From Salvator merianae (lineage: Eukaryota > Chordata > Lepidosauria > Squamata > Teiidae), in NCBI GenBank assembly GCA_003586115.2, contig QVOM02000113.1, positions 526,408-590,407 on the forward strand: DNA of 64,000 nucleotides, in the 5' to 3' direction. The translations under genes were made by a program, and so were the position numbers. Positions 30,021-42,324 of the stretch are shown here, one piece after another (position 1 is the stretch's first letter; each line of letters begins with the position of its first letter). The notes beneath the pieces are model-generated. The model was not told the DNA's origin. It was given only the letters and a program-made list of their open reading frames with translations, and did not search any database.

Positions 30021-32845
30021 TGCACTCACATTGATTTTATTAGTTAAGCTTGTGCTTTTACATGATAAGGCTGATCAAATAGCCAACACTAATCAGGTGA
30101 GAAATGGAATCCTCTTTGTCAGTACAGTTGTTTTGACATAAAAAGACTGTAAAACAGAGAAAGGGGGGAACATGCATTAAAAGCGCTAGAACTATGATTA
30201 CATTTTGGATGTTGGCAAGATGATAAAAGCCTACTAGCATCCTGCTAGATGAGTGAGGAAATGAAGAACGATAATAAAATAGATCTTCTTGTGAATTTCA
30301 GTTATGTAACAAATAGCTAAATATGTGTGATCACGTATATAAACTAAATTATAACAAAAATTGCAATATTGTTTCTGAACTTTGCAATTCATATGTGTGA
30401 GGTTCATGTGTATGTGTATTTCTGTTTTCCTTTTTTCTTGTTCTTTTTCTTTTCCTCCCTTGCCATAATACACTTGCAGGTAGTATAGTATAAGAGCCAT
30501 ATCTGTAAAATGAAGAGCCAGTGGACATCTGAATTTAATTAATGTTGAATTACTGTTACAGTACTGCAAGGACATATACTACTGTGAGATACTCCATCAT
30601 ACCTAATTGTTACCTAAAGCAGAAAATGATTTTGCTTTTTCTTGCAATCTAAGAAGAACAAATTAGTCATCTTCAAATGTTCACTGAAGAGTAGGATGAA
30701 GTATGGTAAGGAGAAAATGAAAATAAGGTTTGGTTTAGAAAGGATTTTTTAATGAAATGAACAAAAGATCTTCATGCACTCACAACTCACACAGTTAGAG
30801 AGCAACCAGCAATTGCAAGACCCTGTGTCCCATCAAGTAAGCTGATATTATCTTCCTGGATAAATGTGCTGAAATCACTCTAGTATGACAAGTAATCTGC
30901 ACCTAATTTTATCAGACATATCACCCTACATGTTGGATATGTGGACAAATATCATTCCTTCACAAGCTCCTAACTCAGAATAATTTGTTTTATTTAGTTA
31001 GTTAAGAATGACACAGATTAAGTCTAGTAATGTCCCATTCTGTTTTTTCACTTAATTTTGACATAGAATTATATGATCTGAAGAGAAAGCAGAGGAGATT
31101 CGTTTCTATACCAGTTTGCAATGAGCTTTTATTATTATCATTATTGATTTAGGTTCTCACATATTTATTTAATTCTCTATATTTTCATAATACTTTCTAT
31201 CATGTCTTCAATCAATTTCTAGTTAAACAAATAATGGAATAATATACAATAAAATAAGCATAACAGTAAAATAATGATGAATATTTACAACTAAATAGTC
31301 AGTAAAATGCATTACAATGCCAACACTGTCTCTTTTGATCCTCAAGAGTATAGGTGAAAAAATATGCAATGTATGGAATTATAATTGCAAAATTGTTATA
31401 TACACACAATGCATACAAAATGCAGCTCCACTTTCAAATAGTTGAGGTACAACATGATTCCAACCACACACTGAGGGTTAAAATTATTCAGCACTGATCA
31501 GTTACCAAAAATAATGACATTGCTCTGGCAAAATTACAAGAATGCCCACATCCAGGGTAAAATAGATGACCTTCACCATGAGAAAAACCATATGTATATA
31601 CCTTTGAAGTAGATATACATATATTAAAGCTGTTGCTGAACATATTTCATAATTTCTAAGACTCAGATTGTGCAACTTTAACATACACTTGGTAGATATT
31701 ATTGTCAGCTTGACTGCATGATTCTGTCTTATCACAAAAGGAGGAGGGTTGTGCAGCTGAGTACAGTATGAATGATACAGCTGTCCACATGTGTCCTTGC
31801 TGTACCCTTGAGGCAAGGATGAATAGGTCCATAGATTCAGATTGCAAACCTGAAGAGAGCCATTGCTGTCAATCTTTTTTTTTTTTTAAGTCCTTGTTGG
31901 TTATGCAATGAGGATAGAGGAAATGGGGAAGGGATCAATATCTCATACAAAGTGGTGAAGCAATTTCTCAGATTATACTTGAAATCAATCTGCATACTCT
32001 TCAAGAAATGAATAAAACAAAACATTTTTCATTTATAGATCAGATTTTAGTGGGGATTTTGTCCCTACTTACTATATGGGAAGGAGAAAAACTACCAATG
32101 CTGCCACTTGTCTATTATACCCCCTTCTCTCACTCTGACACTCTCTCACTTCCATTCTCCCTATATATCTATACGTATACCTATATCTAAAAGGAGATCC
32201 AACGTGTCAGTCTCTATGGTTTGCTTTTTTCTCATTTCTTGCAGTCAAGCAGCAGTGAGTAGCTGAAGCACAGGGAAAAGGAACACAGCTCCTGACTTAC
32301 ACACATACACAGACACACGTGACTGCATTTCACCTTTGTGGAATCAGAGCCTATGACATGAATCCTGGACTCTGCTTCCTGGGAGAAAATGCCACAGAAC
32401 AGAATGGGACTTTTGAGTAGATATGAATAGAACTGCATTGTAAGTTCTCATTTTTGCACTGTCTTTGCCTACGAACAGATGACAAATGAAAATGAAAAGG
32501 TACCTTATATTACTTCAAAAGGGTATACAAAGGTGTTTTTGAAAGACTCAAGTGAAAAGAAATTCCACAATGGAGTAGCATCTCTCTGTATGGCATTCAA
32601 TACTGAGTATGTTATTAAGAGAACATTTCTAATTGAACTGAAAGGGTTATGAACCACACATGGAAAAAGAAATGAGAAGTTCTGTTATGCATCTTACACT
32701 ATAATAAGTCCCAAAGAATTAAATATAAGTTTGAGATGTTTATCTGTGGAAAGTTCTATTATAGAAGAATTCTTTACTTTAAAAAAAAAAAGAAGGAAAG
32801 AAAAATAAAGTTACAAATTGCAAATATTTTATCTGTGAATGAGTC
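30018..32845. other. Unassigned AT-rich DNA
   Basis: Nearly 3 kb, low GC, with a T-rich run at about 31877-31889 and an A-rich run at about 32780-32795. No coding, RNA or repeat family recognised. Confidence 0.45.
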
Positions 32846-32847
32846 TT

Positions 32848-33150
32848 GGCCCATTTCTGCTTGATGTAGACCACATTGTACTGGTCCATGCTAGCTAGTC
32901 TGGTCCACACTGAGCTGGATTAGCCCTAGTGTGGATAAGGGTCATCCACATTTCAGATTGCCCATCCAGGCCCAGCTGCAGCTGCCTGTTTTGATGGCTC
33001 AGCCCAGCTTTAAATGGTGGGTCCAGGCCTTGAAGTTGGAGAACATTTGCCCTGGCACTGGACATTTCTGGCTGGGTCTTTTTCAGTGGTGCATCAACTT
33101 CCAGTGCCATGTTCAGTGGTGTTTCCGTGTACACTGCCGAAAAGAGGCCC
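32848..33150. mobile_element. Short DNA transposon, GGCCC...TTTCTGC ends
   Basis: Left 'ggcccatttctgcttgatgta' and right 'tacactgccgaaaagaggccc' are imperfect inverted repeats of the same type as at 25021 and 61664. The ~300 bp interior is GC-richer than its flanks and non-coding; opposite-strand frames at 32895-33200 merely reflect this. Target duplication not resolved. Confidence 0.4.
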
Positions 33151-33730
33151 TCATATACCAGAATAGTCAGCTCTGTGCCTTCCATGGACCACTTCAATGA
33201 GGTCTACTGGCATACCAGTGTCCTTCTCCACCCAGTGTGTACCAAAAAAGGGGCTGGGCTTGCTCAGTTCTGTTCTGTTCTGCACTAACATGCAGAAGGC
33301 AGGCCCCTGGATCCCTTCCTGAAATTTTAAATTTCTTTTAGCGAATAATTCAACATGTGACCTATTTATATTTTCCAAAAAAAAAAAAAAAAAAAACTTA
33401 AAGGTATTGAAGAGTCTAGAGACAAGATACAAAACATGTAATGTCCAGTTGTTGTAACAATGTATATTTTTGTAGTCTCATTTAATTATCCTGTATATGC
33501 ACCAGATTCTACATACCAAATAAGAAGTATTGCTCTATTTAGTTTTGCCCATGTACTGTTGTGCCCTTCCCCGTGACTTTTGATTATTATTAGTTTTTTA
33601 ATTGAGATTTATGTTTTTCTCTGACACTATAATTATAGATTATTATAGATGTGATTTTATGGTTAATGGCATACCCATGAGTAATTGTTGTGCAACTTTT
33701 CTTGGTTGCCTTGGATATTTTTCAACAATC
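33151..33730. other. Unassigned DNA with poly-A
   Basis: Contains a run of about 20 A at 33377-33396. No gene recognised. Confidence 0.45.
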
Positions 33731-33733
33731 TAA

Positions 33734-33926
33734 GGCCCCATCCAGACAATAGGTATATAGTGCCATTTGCCTATGCTATGATGGGATTACCACATGTATC
33801 TGTAGCAATCCCAGCTTAGCCGCACTATATCCCCCATAAATTCCACTATAGCCTATTTTGGGGAAACCCAATTCTGATGGTGGGTTTTCCTGAAATAGTG
33901 CTATAACTTGTCATCTGGAGAGAGCC
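33734..33926. mobile_element. MITE with GGCCCCATCCAGACA-type ends
   Basis: Left end 'ggccccatccagacaa', right end 'tcatctggagagagcc'; the right end reversed is 'ggctctctccagatga'. The interior has facing 'aggtatatagtgcc' and 'tagtgctataact' blocks and facing 'tgggattacc' and 'ggaaaccca' blocks, a partly fold-back layout. Non-coding. Confidence 0.45.
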
Positions 33927-34895
33927 ACACCACCATGTTGGAAGTAGCTACCTCTCATATGCAGGGACTGAAAAAGACTGCTGTGCATACGTGGTGGTCA
34001 CAATCATGTACTTCTGGGTAATTTGCACTTGCAAAATACAGAGATATGTGTGTCATTAAAATACACAAAGACAACACCAGCGTCCACATTGTCTAGCCAA
34101 CAGGCGATAATTCTGGAGGGTTTTTCTCCAGAGTATGCATGTTAGTGAAATATTCCACTGGTGTTTGGAGCCAACCTGAATTAGGTAGTTTGCAGTAATT
34201 CTCTGTTGACATAGGAGGAAATGTTGCCATTTCTAAACTTTACTTTTTTTGGATACTGAAGCAGCAAGGTTTTTCTGAAGGTGTCATATATACACGACCA
34301 TAATACTTTACTGATCATTCTGGCAAAAATACATAATCCTAAATAGAGATGAACTGATACCATGCTGGGAGATATTACTCCGTCCAAGTTTAATAAAATA
34401 AGATTGACATGCTTGGTTTTATCATGGCCATGATCATAGTCTTATAACAATCCAAAATGACACACAGGGAAAATCACTGCCGGCGATTAGAACTCCAACA
34501 TTTTTGCTCTATGCAGTAAATTTCTTTCATGCAGAAGCAAAAAAGGAACAATATTATTTTCTCAAACTGCATATTGCTCAGTGCCAAAGCTGTGTGCCTT
34601 CTATTTCTATGTGTGGGCAAATTGGTGACCCAATCGTGCATTCTTATAGACTGTTACACAGAAATTATTCCTCATTTACTTTTAACAATTTTTCTGAGCA
34701 TAGTGGCCTGGAAGCTAATAGTAAAGCTTGATTGTAGGGAAATAAAACAAATATTTCAGTGTTGAATATGGTGGAACCAATGGCATCTGTATCTGAAAGA
34801 TTTTGATGGAAACAGTTTGGGAATAGCTATTCTAGCACAGGCAGACAGTATTTGGGGCACACTGGAAGGTCTGAACAACAGTCTGCTATCTGCTA
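33927..34895. other. Unassigned DNA
   Basis: No gene recognised. The frames at 34504 and 34529 overlap each other and carry no domain. Confidence 0.4.
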
Positions 34896-34899
34896 TTTA

Positions 34900-35361
34900 A
34901 GGGCATTTCTGAACTTATTTTGCCAAGATCTAGCCCAGTGGGTGTAGACTCAGTCTGGAACAGGGTCAAATGCATGTTCCATCTCAGCTCCTGTACAGAT
35001 CCTGAGGTTCACATGAGCTTCAGGGCTGACCTTTTAGGGCTTTGACAGATAGAAATAAAAGTTTCTAGCCTCAGAGCCCCTGTGGGACCCATTTCAGCAG
35101 CATGCTTTGGTGCGCAACCAAAATGGGTGCCCCAGGAGTCTGAAAAATGAAGGTGTGCCTTCTCCATGCCTCTGTGTTCCAGATAACCCTCTCTGGTACA
35201 CTGAGCCTCCTGATCTGGATTGCACTCTGTCTGGTGTAGATGTAGTGAAATAGTGGTGGGTGAAGCATCTCTAGTCTACACTAACATGTGGACAGAAGAG
35301 ATCTTGATGAGGCCTACAAGGGATCACAATCCTGATTAAAGGTAAGTGCAGAAAGGCCCTA
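34900..35361. mobile_element. Short DNA transposon, AGGGC...TTTCTG ends
   Basis: Left 'agggcatttctgaacttatttt', right 'taaaggtaagtgcagaaaggccct': imperfect terminal inverted repeats of about 20 bp of the common family in this window. Interior about 420 bp and non-coding, partly shared with 28.5-28.8 kb. Confidence 0.45.
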
Positions 35362-35561
35362 TGTTCTGCAATGCACAGCAAACCAGGTTTTGTCCTCATC
35401 AAAATGTCAATATTTTTATATTGGTTTAAAACCTGGTTTGCAGTGCTCTACAGAGATCAAAAGCAAATGGGAAATCATTGCCATGGGGCACTGTTGTATT
35501 CCTTAAAGACATGGGCAAGACCTCTGGCAGATTTATCATTATGGACTGATGACTTTATTAG

Positions 35562-35678
35562 CCTAGGGATGATTCTACACTGGCTATACCAGACCCTTAC
35601 ACTGTGCCAACAAGTGAAAGGAAGGATCCTAGTATGCATATTGATCTGATATGCCAGCCAGTGCAGAACCACCCTAGG
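35562..35678. mobile_element. 117-bp fold-back MITE
   Basis: Left 'cctagggatgattctacact' continuing 'ggctatacca'; right, reversed, 'cctagggtggttctgcactg' continuing 'gctggcatat'. The inverted repeats of about 30 bp cover half the element. It shares the 'GATTCTGCACTGG' motif with the element at 56.07 kb. Confidence 0.6.
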
Positions 35679-37260
35679 TCACAACTGCACATGACCATGT
35701 GACATTGCACTCCATCTATGCTGCACACTTAGAGTTCTTCCCTGTCTTTCCTCATTGTCCTCACATCACTGCAGTCATGATGTGTGCTCATATTCTTCAG
35801 AGTCAAGTTAGAAGATATGGTCGAACACTGTTCACACTAAATTAATATGCCCAAGAATTCACTCATTCTTCTCATTCTAGCAGTTCAGATATCTGGACAC
35901 TCAGGGAGCTCAGTGCAACAGAAAATCCTTTCCATCTAGGTATAAAATGATATGTACCACTCCTAGGTCAGAGCAGTGATCACAAGGTATTGACAATAAG
36001 GAAGAAGGCAGTGCCATCAGCCTATTTGTTTCTTTTGTTTGTTTTTCTGACTTGAGTCTTATTTGTGTTTACACTGGCTTCAGGATAGTCTGAGCTACAT
36101 GCTCTGACACAGGTATGGAAAACTTGGAAGATTTTGAAGGTGAGGATTATCCTGAGAAGAATATAGAGGCATGACTATAGACTAATGTAGTAGAGGCATT
36201 CATGAATATGTGGCAACAGCTATTACACTCCTCAAAAGTAGGGGTTTTTTTGTTTTGTTTTTTTGCTAAACTCCCACACTGGTTTATAATCACACTAGGA
36301 ACAGCCCTGTTAGAAAATGAATTTCACCGCAGTAACCTTTTTCCTAACAACTGGGTTTACAACCAGGATATTATTGGCATTATGTTCACCCATGTATTAC
36401 ACCATGTATTAACTCTGGCCTTTTAAATAATTTATGAAATCTAGGTCTTTCAGTTTTACATTTGTGCATTAAATGTGGGGTGGGTGGGAGGAAATGTACT
36501 AATAGTTATATTGCTTTGGTTTTACGGTTTAATAATTTATGTTTTACTTAAATTGCTTTTGTACTTGCCAGAAATATACGTCTCAGCAAATTTTATGTTC
36601 TGTTGCAGCAAATGGCTGCTGTTAAGTCAGCCAGTAAATAAATAAATAAATTTGGTTTTTGTCTGCACATTTTACCTTAACCTGTTTTCAGGGCATTCTT
36701 ATTTTGATCTTTCCAATTGAAATATAAATAGAAAGCCCCAGTCAACTCATATGGGAATCTATTTTCCTTTCAATTCCAGAGCAGGCCTACTTTAAATACG
36801 GTGTAGACAAAATGCAATCTCAGAATAGCATGAGTGAAGTCGATGGGTAGGCACGAGGGAAATATGTTACAGTTGATTGGTTGGAAAAACACCTAACCCT
36901 TGGTTATTTGTTTGAAGTTAACTGTCAAGATTATTGGAGTTCGTCCATCATTGTTCAAATCTTCAGACAATGATGCAATGTTACACTATTTGCATGATTT
37001 TTTCAATGGTGGCAATCAGATCCACTTGTGAGAGTCTTGCTATTCTAGGAAGGCTAGATAAAAGTATTCTGTTATGTCAAATCTTATACAATTTGGCAAA
37101 ATGAGTGTACTTTTAAATCTGAAAGTGCTCTCTAAATCCAGTTTTTATTGAAAAAATGCTGAGTGCAAATACCTTCCAGAAATCTCAGCTCTGCCCTCAC
37201 TGTGGGTAGAGAAATTGCTATTAGAATATTTTCCAGTCATATATTGGAAGTAATCATTAG
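35679..37260. other. Unassigned DNA
   Basis: Includes 'agccagtaaataaataaataaatttgg' at 36630-36655, resembling an (AAAT)n LINE/SINE tail without a recognisable body. No gene recognised. Confidence 0.45.
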
Positions 37261-37289
37261 CATCAGTACAAGAATAGCTTCCATCTTTG

Positions 37290-37675
37290 GCTATTTCTAC
37301 ATGAAGTGGCCTATCTTTTCCCACTCTGGCCAATACGACCTAGTCTGGCCCACTGTAGGCCAAACTACTGCTACAGCATGATAAGAAATGTCCTCCATTT
37401 TCAGTGGCTAGGCCCAGCCAGGATCATTTTGGCCTCATGCCTAGGGGTAGCACAGCTCTGGCACTGCTTCTGGGTGCCCAGCCAAAGCATGGCTGGACTG
37501 GTATACCACACCACAGGGTTCTACCAACAGTGGCCCACTTGTAGACCAGTTTGTTGAGGTTTGCTGATAGCCTGGAATAGGGTGACAAAATGGCACTCAT
37601 TCCAGTCTACTCCTTTTTCTAGCGTGAATAGAGTGTGCTAGCAGGGACCTGTGTGGAAAGGACCTTTGTTTTCTA
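37290..37675. repeat. Possible DNA-transposon copy, GC-richer block
   Basis: Runs from 'tttggctatttctacatgaagtggcc' to 'gtgtggaaaggacctt'. The ends weakly resemble the GGCCC-TTTCTGCAC termini, and the interior has repeated 'ggccca/tgggcc'-type words as at 32.9 and 62 kb. Opposing frames at 37145-37557 have no product. Confidence 0.3.
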
Positions 37676-40325
37676 AATGTCTCCTCCCAAACCAATGACT
37701 ATACCAGAGGTCTGCCTACCATTTTGCACCCTTCATAATGTCTCCATTCTGCAGAGAAAAAGTATTTTGCAAAACAGATCTCCTTTCTCTAGAAGATGAA
37801 ACTACTGGGTGGTGAATCCAATAGTAAAACCTGAGTGGTGAAGAGATCATGTGACAGGAAGCTGGATAATGGAAGACAGTTCTGTACCCATTTAACCCTA
37901 ATGTTGGTGTAGAGGCAGTTATTCCAAAGAAAAGAAACACTTCCGTGAAGAGAAAAAAGTGATCACCATGTACTACAATGTCAAATTCAAAATGTATTCA
38001 ACATGTATAGTGATGGACAGTGTGGTGGACATTACTTATAATTACCTAAATCCTAGAGTGCTGTGCCACCAAAAAGCAGGACTCTGCCAAGGTACTGCTA
38101 CCACTGGACTACCAAAATAGACACTGACATCTGGAATAGACAAAATAGACACTGACATCATAAATACAACTGGGACATAGGTCAAAAGTACAGGGGACTT
38201 GATCAGAGAATCTGAATCCCTGTACTAAACCAGGACACATGTTGATTACCAGAATCCATATTGGAAACACAGATCTGATTTTTTTTTAAAAAGACAAGGA
38301 AAATATTGCAAAATATTCTGTACTTGTGCCCAAAGGAAAGGGCTTGGAAAGACTTCTGCATAGGAACAGGAGTGAGTCAGGAGGTAATCCACTGAGATGT
38401 TTGACTGCAGCTGATATGATCATAGGCAGAATTTTAAAGATAACAATTGGAGAGCTATTTGGCATTCCAGACGGACCTAATGTTAGCAACAAACTTGGAC
38501 ATATATTGGAAGACTCTCGTTAAGAATGCAAGGCAGCAGCATTTAAATCTGATTCTAACTAGAGATTGGCTTTTGTTTGAGGTAAAGTTTATCAATTTAA
38601 GCCCATCAGCACTGTTCAAAGTATGTTCCACCAATGGGGCATGTTCACTCAGGTGGAAGGAAGCACCAAATATGAACAACAGTGAGCTTGTTCACACTTT
38701 GTGAGAGGAACGTTCCTGTCCGCTTGCTAGTCCATTGCATTTTCAAATGGAGGCAGTTTCCTTGAAACTCACCCCAGCCCACCTGAAGCCTACCTGAAGC
38801 TGAGTAAGGCTGGTCCAGTAAATTGCAGTCTTGAAGCTCACTTGCATAATCAGGTATAGATCAGGGGAGTGGGGTTCACACTACTTTCAGATTTGAAATG
38901 GTGGCAGGGAGGGCTCAGTTTCGGAAACAGCTCTATGACTTCAGTTTAGTAGCTCTATGCTTTGAATTCATAGCTCTATGATTTTGTAAGCAGCTCTACG
39001 GTTCCCCTGACTAATGCATTCCCATTCACACTGCTCTCCCTGCTGGTCAGTTTGCAAACTGTTCCATTGCTGACAAGTGCAAATGGCAGCCACCAGACTC
39101 CAGTTTGACTGGCTTCAACCCTGCTAATTAGGATGTTCTCCCCTGCTAAGTGTGAAAACACCCAGTGACACAAGGACTACTCCACTTCCCCCCTCCCCTT
39201 CATGTTTTTCCTTCTATTAATGTAACCCATTAGTTGCTTTCCTGGGCAGACCCTAGGATTAGAGACAGCCCCCAGTTCCATAAAAATGCACACCAGGAGT
39301 AGCCAGACATGCTACATCATCACTGATCATCTCCAAGACTCCTTTCTGCCACAAGAAGAAGCTCCATTCTGCTTTGCTTTGCTTCATTTTACTTGCCTGC
39401 CATCTTGCTGTTTCCCTGAAGCAGCTCCACTCACCTGGACTCTAATCTGTGCCTTGGCTAGGGCACATAGCCAAATAATTGGTTTTGCTACTATGCTGAT
39501 ACAGAGCTGTGCTCTCCTGGAGCTCAGCAACCTGCTGGAATATTTTAGCAGGCTTCAGAGCTCCCTTGCTGGCAGCAAATCTACAATCACACACACCCCA
39601 TTGCCTCTGAGGGCAAGAAATGGTTTCTCCTGGCCCAACTAGGGTCTCCTTTTGTTAGGTTAGGGTACATTTAGGGCAGTTTCCCCCTTCTTTTACCTTC
39701 AATCTGCTCCTCCTATAGCAACCTGTCAAAATTCACCTGATTTGACCTCCCCATTCATAAAAAGCTGCTGCAAGGAGGAAGACCTCTATTTTTGACTGGA
39801 CAAGAACCTGCATGGTGCTCTATAGCCTTGACAGCTCTCCCAATCAGCTGGTTGCTGTCAAAGCTGTCATTCTGGTGTTATGTGCCTTTTAAAACATATT
39901 TTTCTGCTGTTTGTGTTCTAATTTACCTGATGTTTGTCTGGAATTTTTTGTCGTTGTTTTCATGTGTTTGTTTTGGGTTTTTTACCTGTTATCTGATTAT
40001 TATTTTATGGTGGTCCTTTTCTAATTTATCATTTTTAAAGCCATTGTGTAGAGATCTCATTTTTAAGCTAGCTGCCTGGGTGAGTGTTCTTCCCCATTAA
40101 AATCAGTATATCCAGTGCACTGCTTGCAGCAGTGCATGGTTGCATGTAGAGTGAAAAAATATATAGTGTGTGCAGAAGGGCAGATGTTACTTGCATATAC
40201 TAGGCAACACATATGGATTGCTACATTTCTGTATAATGATTGTCTGACGATCCAATCAAGAAGAAGCAATGGAGTGGCACAAACAGGAAAAAGCTTTTGA
40301 AATGTTGAGATATTGTCTCTTTTCC
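37676..40325. other. Unassigned DNA
   Basis: No gene recognised. Frames of 65-118 codons (38326, 39286, 39792) have no identifiable domains; the one at 39792 is a hydrophobic low-complexity product of T-rich DNA. A T-rich patch lies at 38280-38288. Confidence 0.4.
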
Positions 40326-40329
40326 AAAT

Positions 40330-40760
40330 TGCTGTCAAAAACATTCCTGATGTTTGCATTTAAGATTTCTAGTAAAATAAAGGGAACTGTTGTCCAAAGT
40401 TACTCAATGATAGTCAGGGTGCATTTTGATACCTTTTAGACATTTTGACTAGAATGTACCAACTCAGCTTAATTTTTAAATGTTGCCAATTGGCTTGTGC
40501 CAACAAGACACCAGGAGCATTGATGGCTTTTAATGCAGACTATTTCCTTGTGGGGGAGAATGAGAGAGAGTCACTAACAAACCACATGTCTGTTGTATTT
40601 TAAAATGACAGCTGCTGGTTCCAAAATGGAGTTTAGATTGACTGCCACAGTGTTTTCATGCAGTTTGGTCAAGCCTTGTACTAACAACATTTCATATAAG
40701 CCCAATAATTCATACATTCCTTATCCAAAGCAATTCAGTGCCTCAAGGTTATTCTGATTA
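40330..40760. repeat. Dispersed repeat family C, copy 2
   Basis: Shares ordered blocks with 2.08-2.5 kb: 'cattcctgatgtttgcattt', 'gccaa(tt/...)g', 'gcagactatttccttgtggg', 'ttttaaaatg', 'ccaaaatggagttta'. Non-coding. Confidence 0.45.
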
Positions 40761-42320
40761 AAAATATATCTGTTAACACTTCCACTACTGTTTTAGAGGC
40801 AAGAACAATATGGCATATAATGTCCCCAGAGCTCCAATTTTACCCATTTTCATACACTAAATTATCTTTATAGGGCAATTCACTTTGTAAAAATGATAGG
40901 AAGTCATGTCTGAGGAAGACCTGAATAGATAAAAAGTTTTTTTTGTTGTTGTTTTCTGTTTTTTACCTTGGACATTGTTGGGCATGTATGTCACTGTGTG
41001 TGTGTCGTATTTGCAACATTGGCTGTCATGAACTTGGCTGCAAAAACACTAGCAGATTGCCAACTTTATAGCTGGATTGCTAAGTTGCCCTGATGCTATA
41101 TCAAGGGTGCTGTGGTCTATTGACCACTTAAGAGTAAAGCTAGTGCTGGAGAGAATTTCATTTACCAGGATTGCTGGCAGCTTCCTGGAACTCACCAAGC
41201 ATGTGGAAAGGAGAAGGAGAAGCCTAGAAGTTCATAGTGAAATAATATTGCAGGACATTGCCAAACATCCTTGTAAATAAAGCCATGTCCCAAGTCCGGC
41301 AGACCATGGTGAAAGACAATGCCAAGCTTCACTTACTATCTGCCATTTTCCCTTCATCATCTGAAGGCAGATATAGTTATTGTCCAAATAATCCAACAAT
41401 TATTACTTTTAAGTATATGATATAAAAAATAATAATTGTGACATTCAAAACCTAAGAAATGAGTGGATTAAAGCTAAACAATTTTGTCTAAACAATGCCT
41501 CAATATCTGTAGGATCTTTGAGGTCATAATTCCACTTATAGGGCAAAGTGCTTAGTAGCATGCCTTCTGCTGCTGTGTTTCCACTCACAGTGGCAGAAAG
41601 TGCCTTGCAGCTATCCTACAACCATTTCTAGCCATAATTGCTGACAAAGATTTCATTTTCTCAGGGCAAGTTTGCCACTCTAAATGAAGGCACTCCTGGC
41701 AGTCAATGAACATGTGGCCTCTGTGCTCCGAAATGGTAATGCAGAGCTGTTATTTTCAGCAGTGACCATGACACCTCCAACACAAGCATGTTACAAATCT
41801 GCCTCAGTTGGTAAGTGAAGACACAGTCTCACACTATGTTTCAGTAAAGAACAATGTTTTAGTATGATTAGACCCTGAAATGTCTGTTTGTAGAATTGTA
41901 ATAAACCAGTGTTTCACTTAACCATATGCTGTAGAAATTTTCCTAAGCAATTTCTTTTGCAGATAAATTGATCAGACATACAAACTTGGTAAGATGCCAG
42001 GCTATTAATCTTTTTGGATTTTAGTGAATTGCACATCCATATTGTAGAACTCTTCAACTGGCAAACAGAGACAGAGTCTCTGAGCCCTTGTAACTGCTAA
42101 AATACAAATATTTCAAAATCTGAAATATAAGCATATGCCCCCAATATCTCAATGAATCGAGAAACTGCTCACATTGTCTTTTAATGTGTGACATATCAGA
42201 GTCATTTACACATAGACTATTGTATGGATATATAGCAACCTTCTACAATACATATAGAATATAGGGAGATTTTCTTTATTTCTTTATTTCATATTCTCAT
42301 TGTTTTTCCTCTGCATACTC
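40761..42320. other. Unassigned DNA
   Basis: No gene recognised. The 67-codon frame at 41077-41280 has no known motif. Confidence 0.4.
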
Positions 42321-42324
42321 TTTC

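Noticed and set aside
38286..38704. Overlapping frames on both strands, considered as an exon
   Set aside because: No motif, and the frames on opposite strands are equally long; no splice-site support found.
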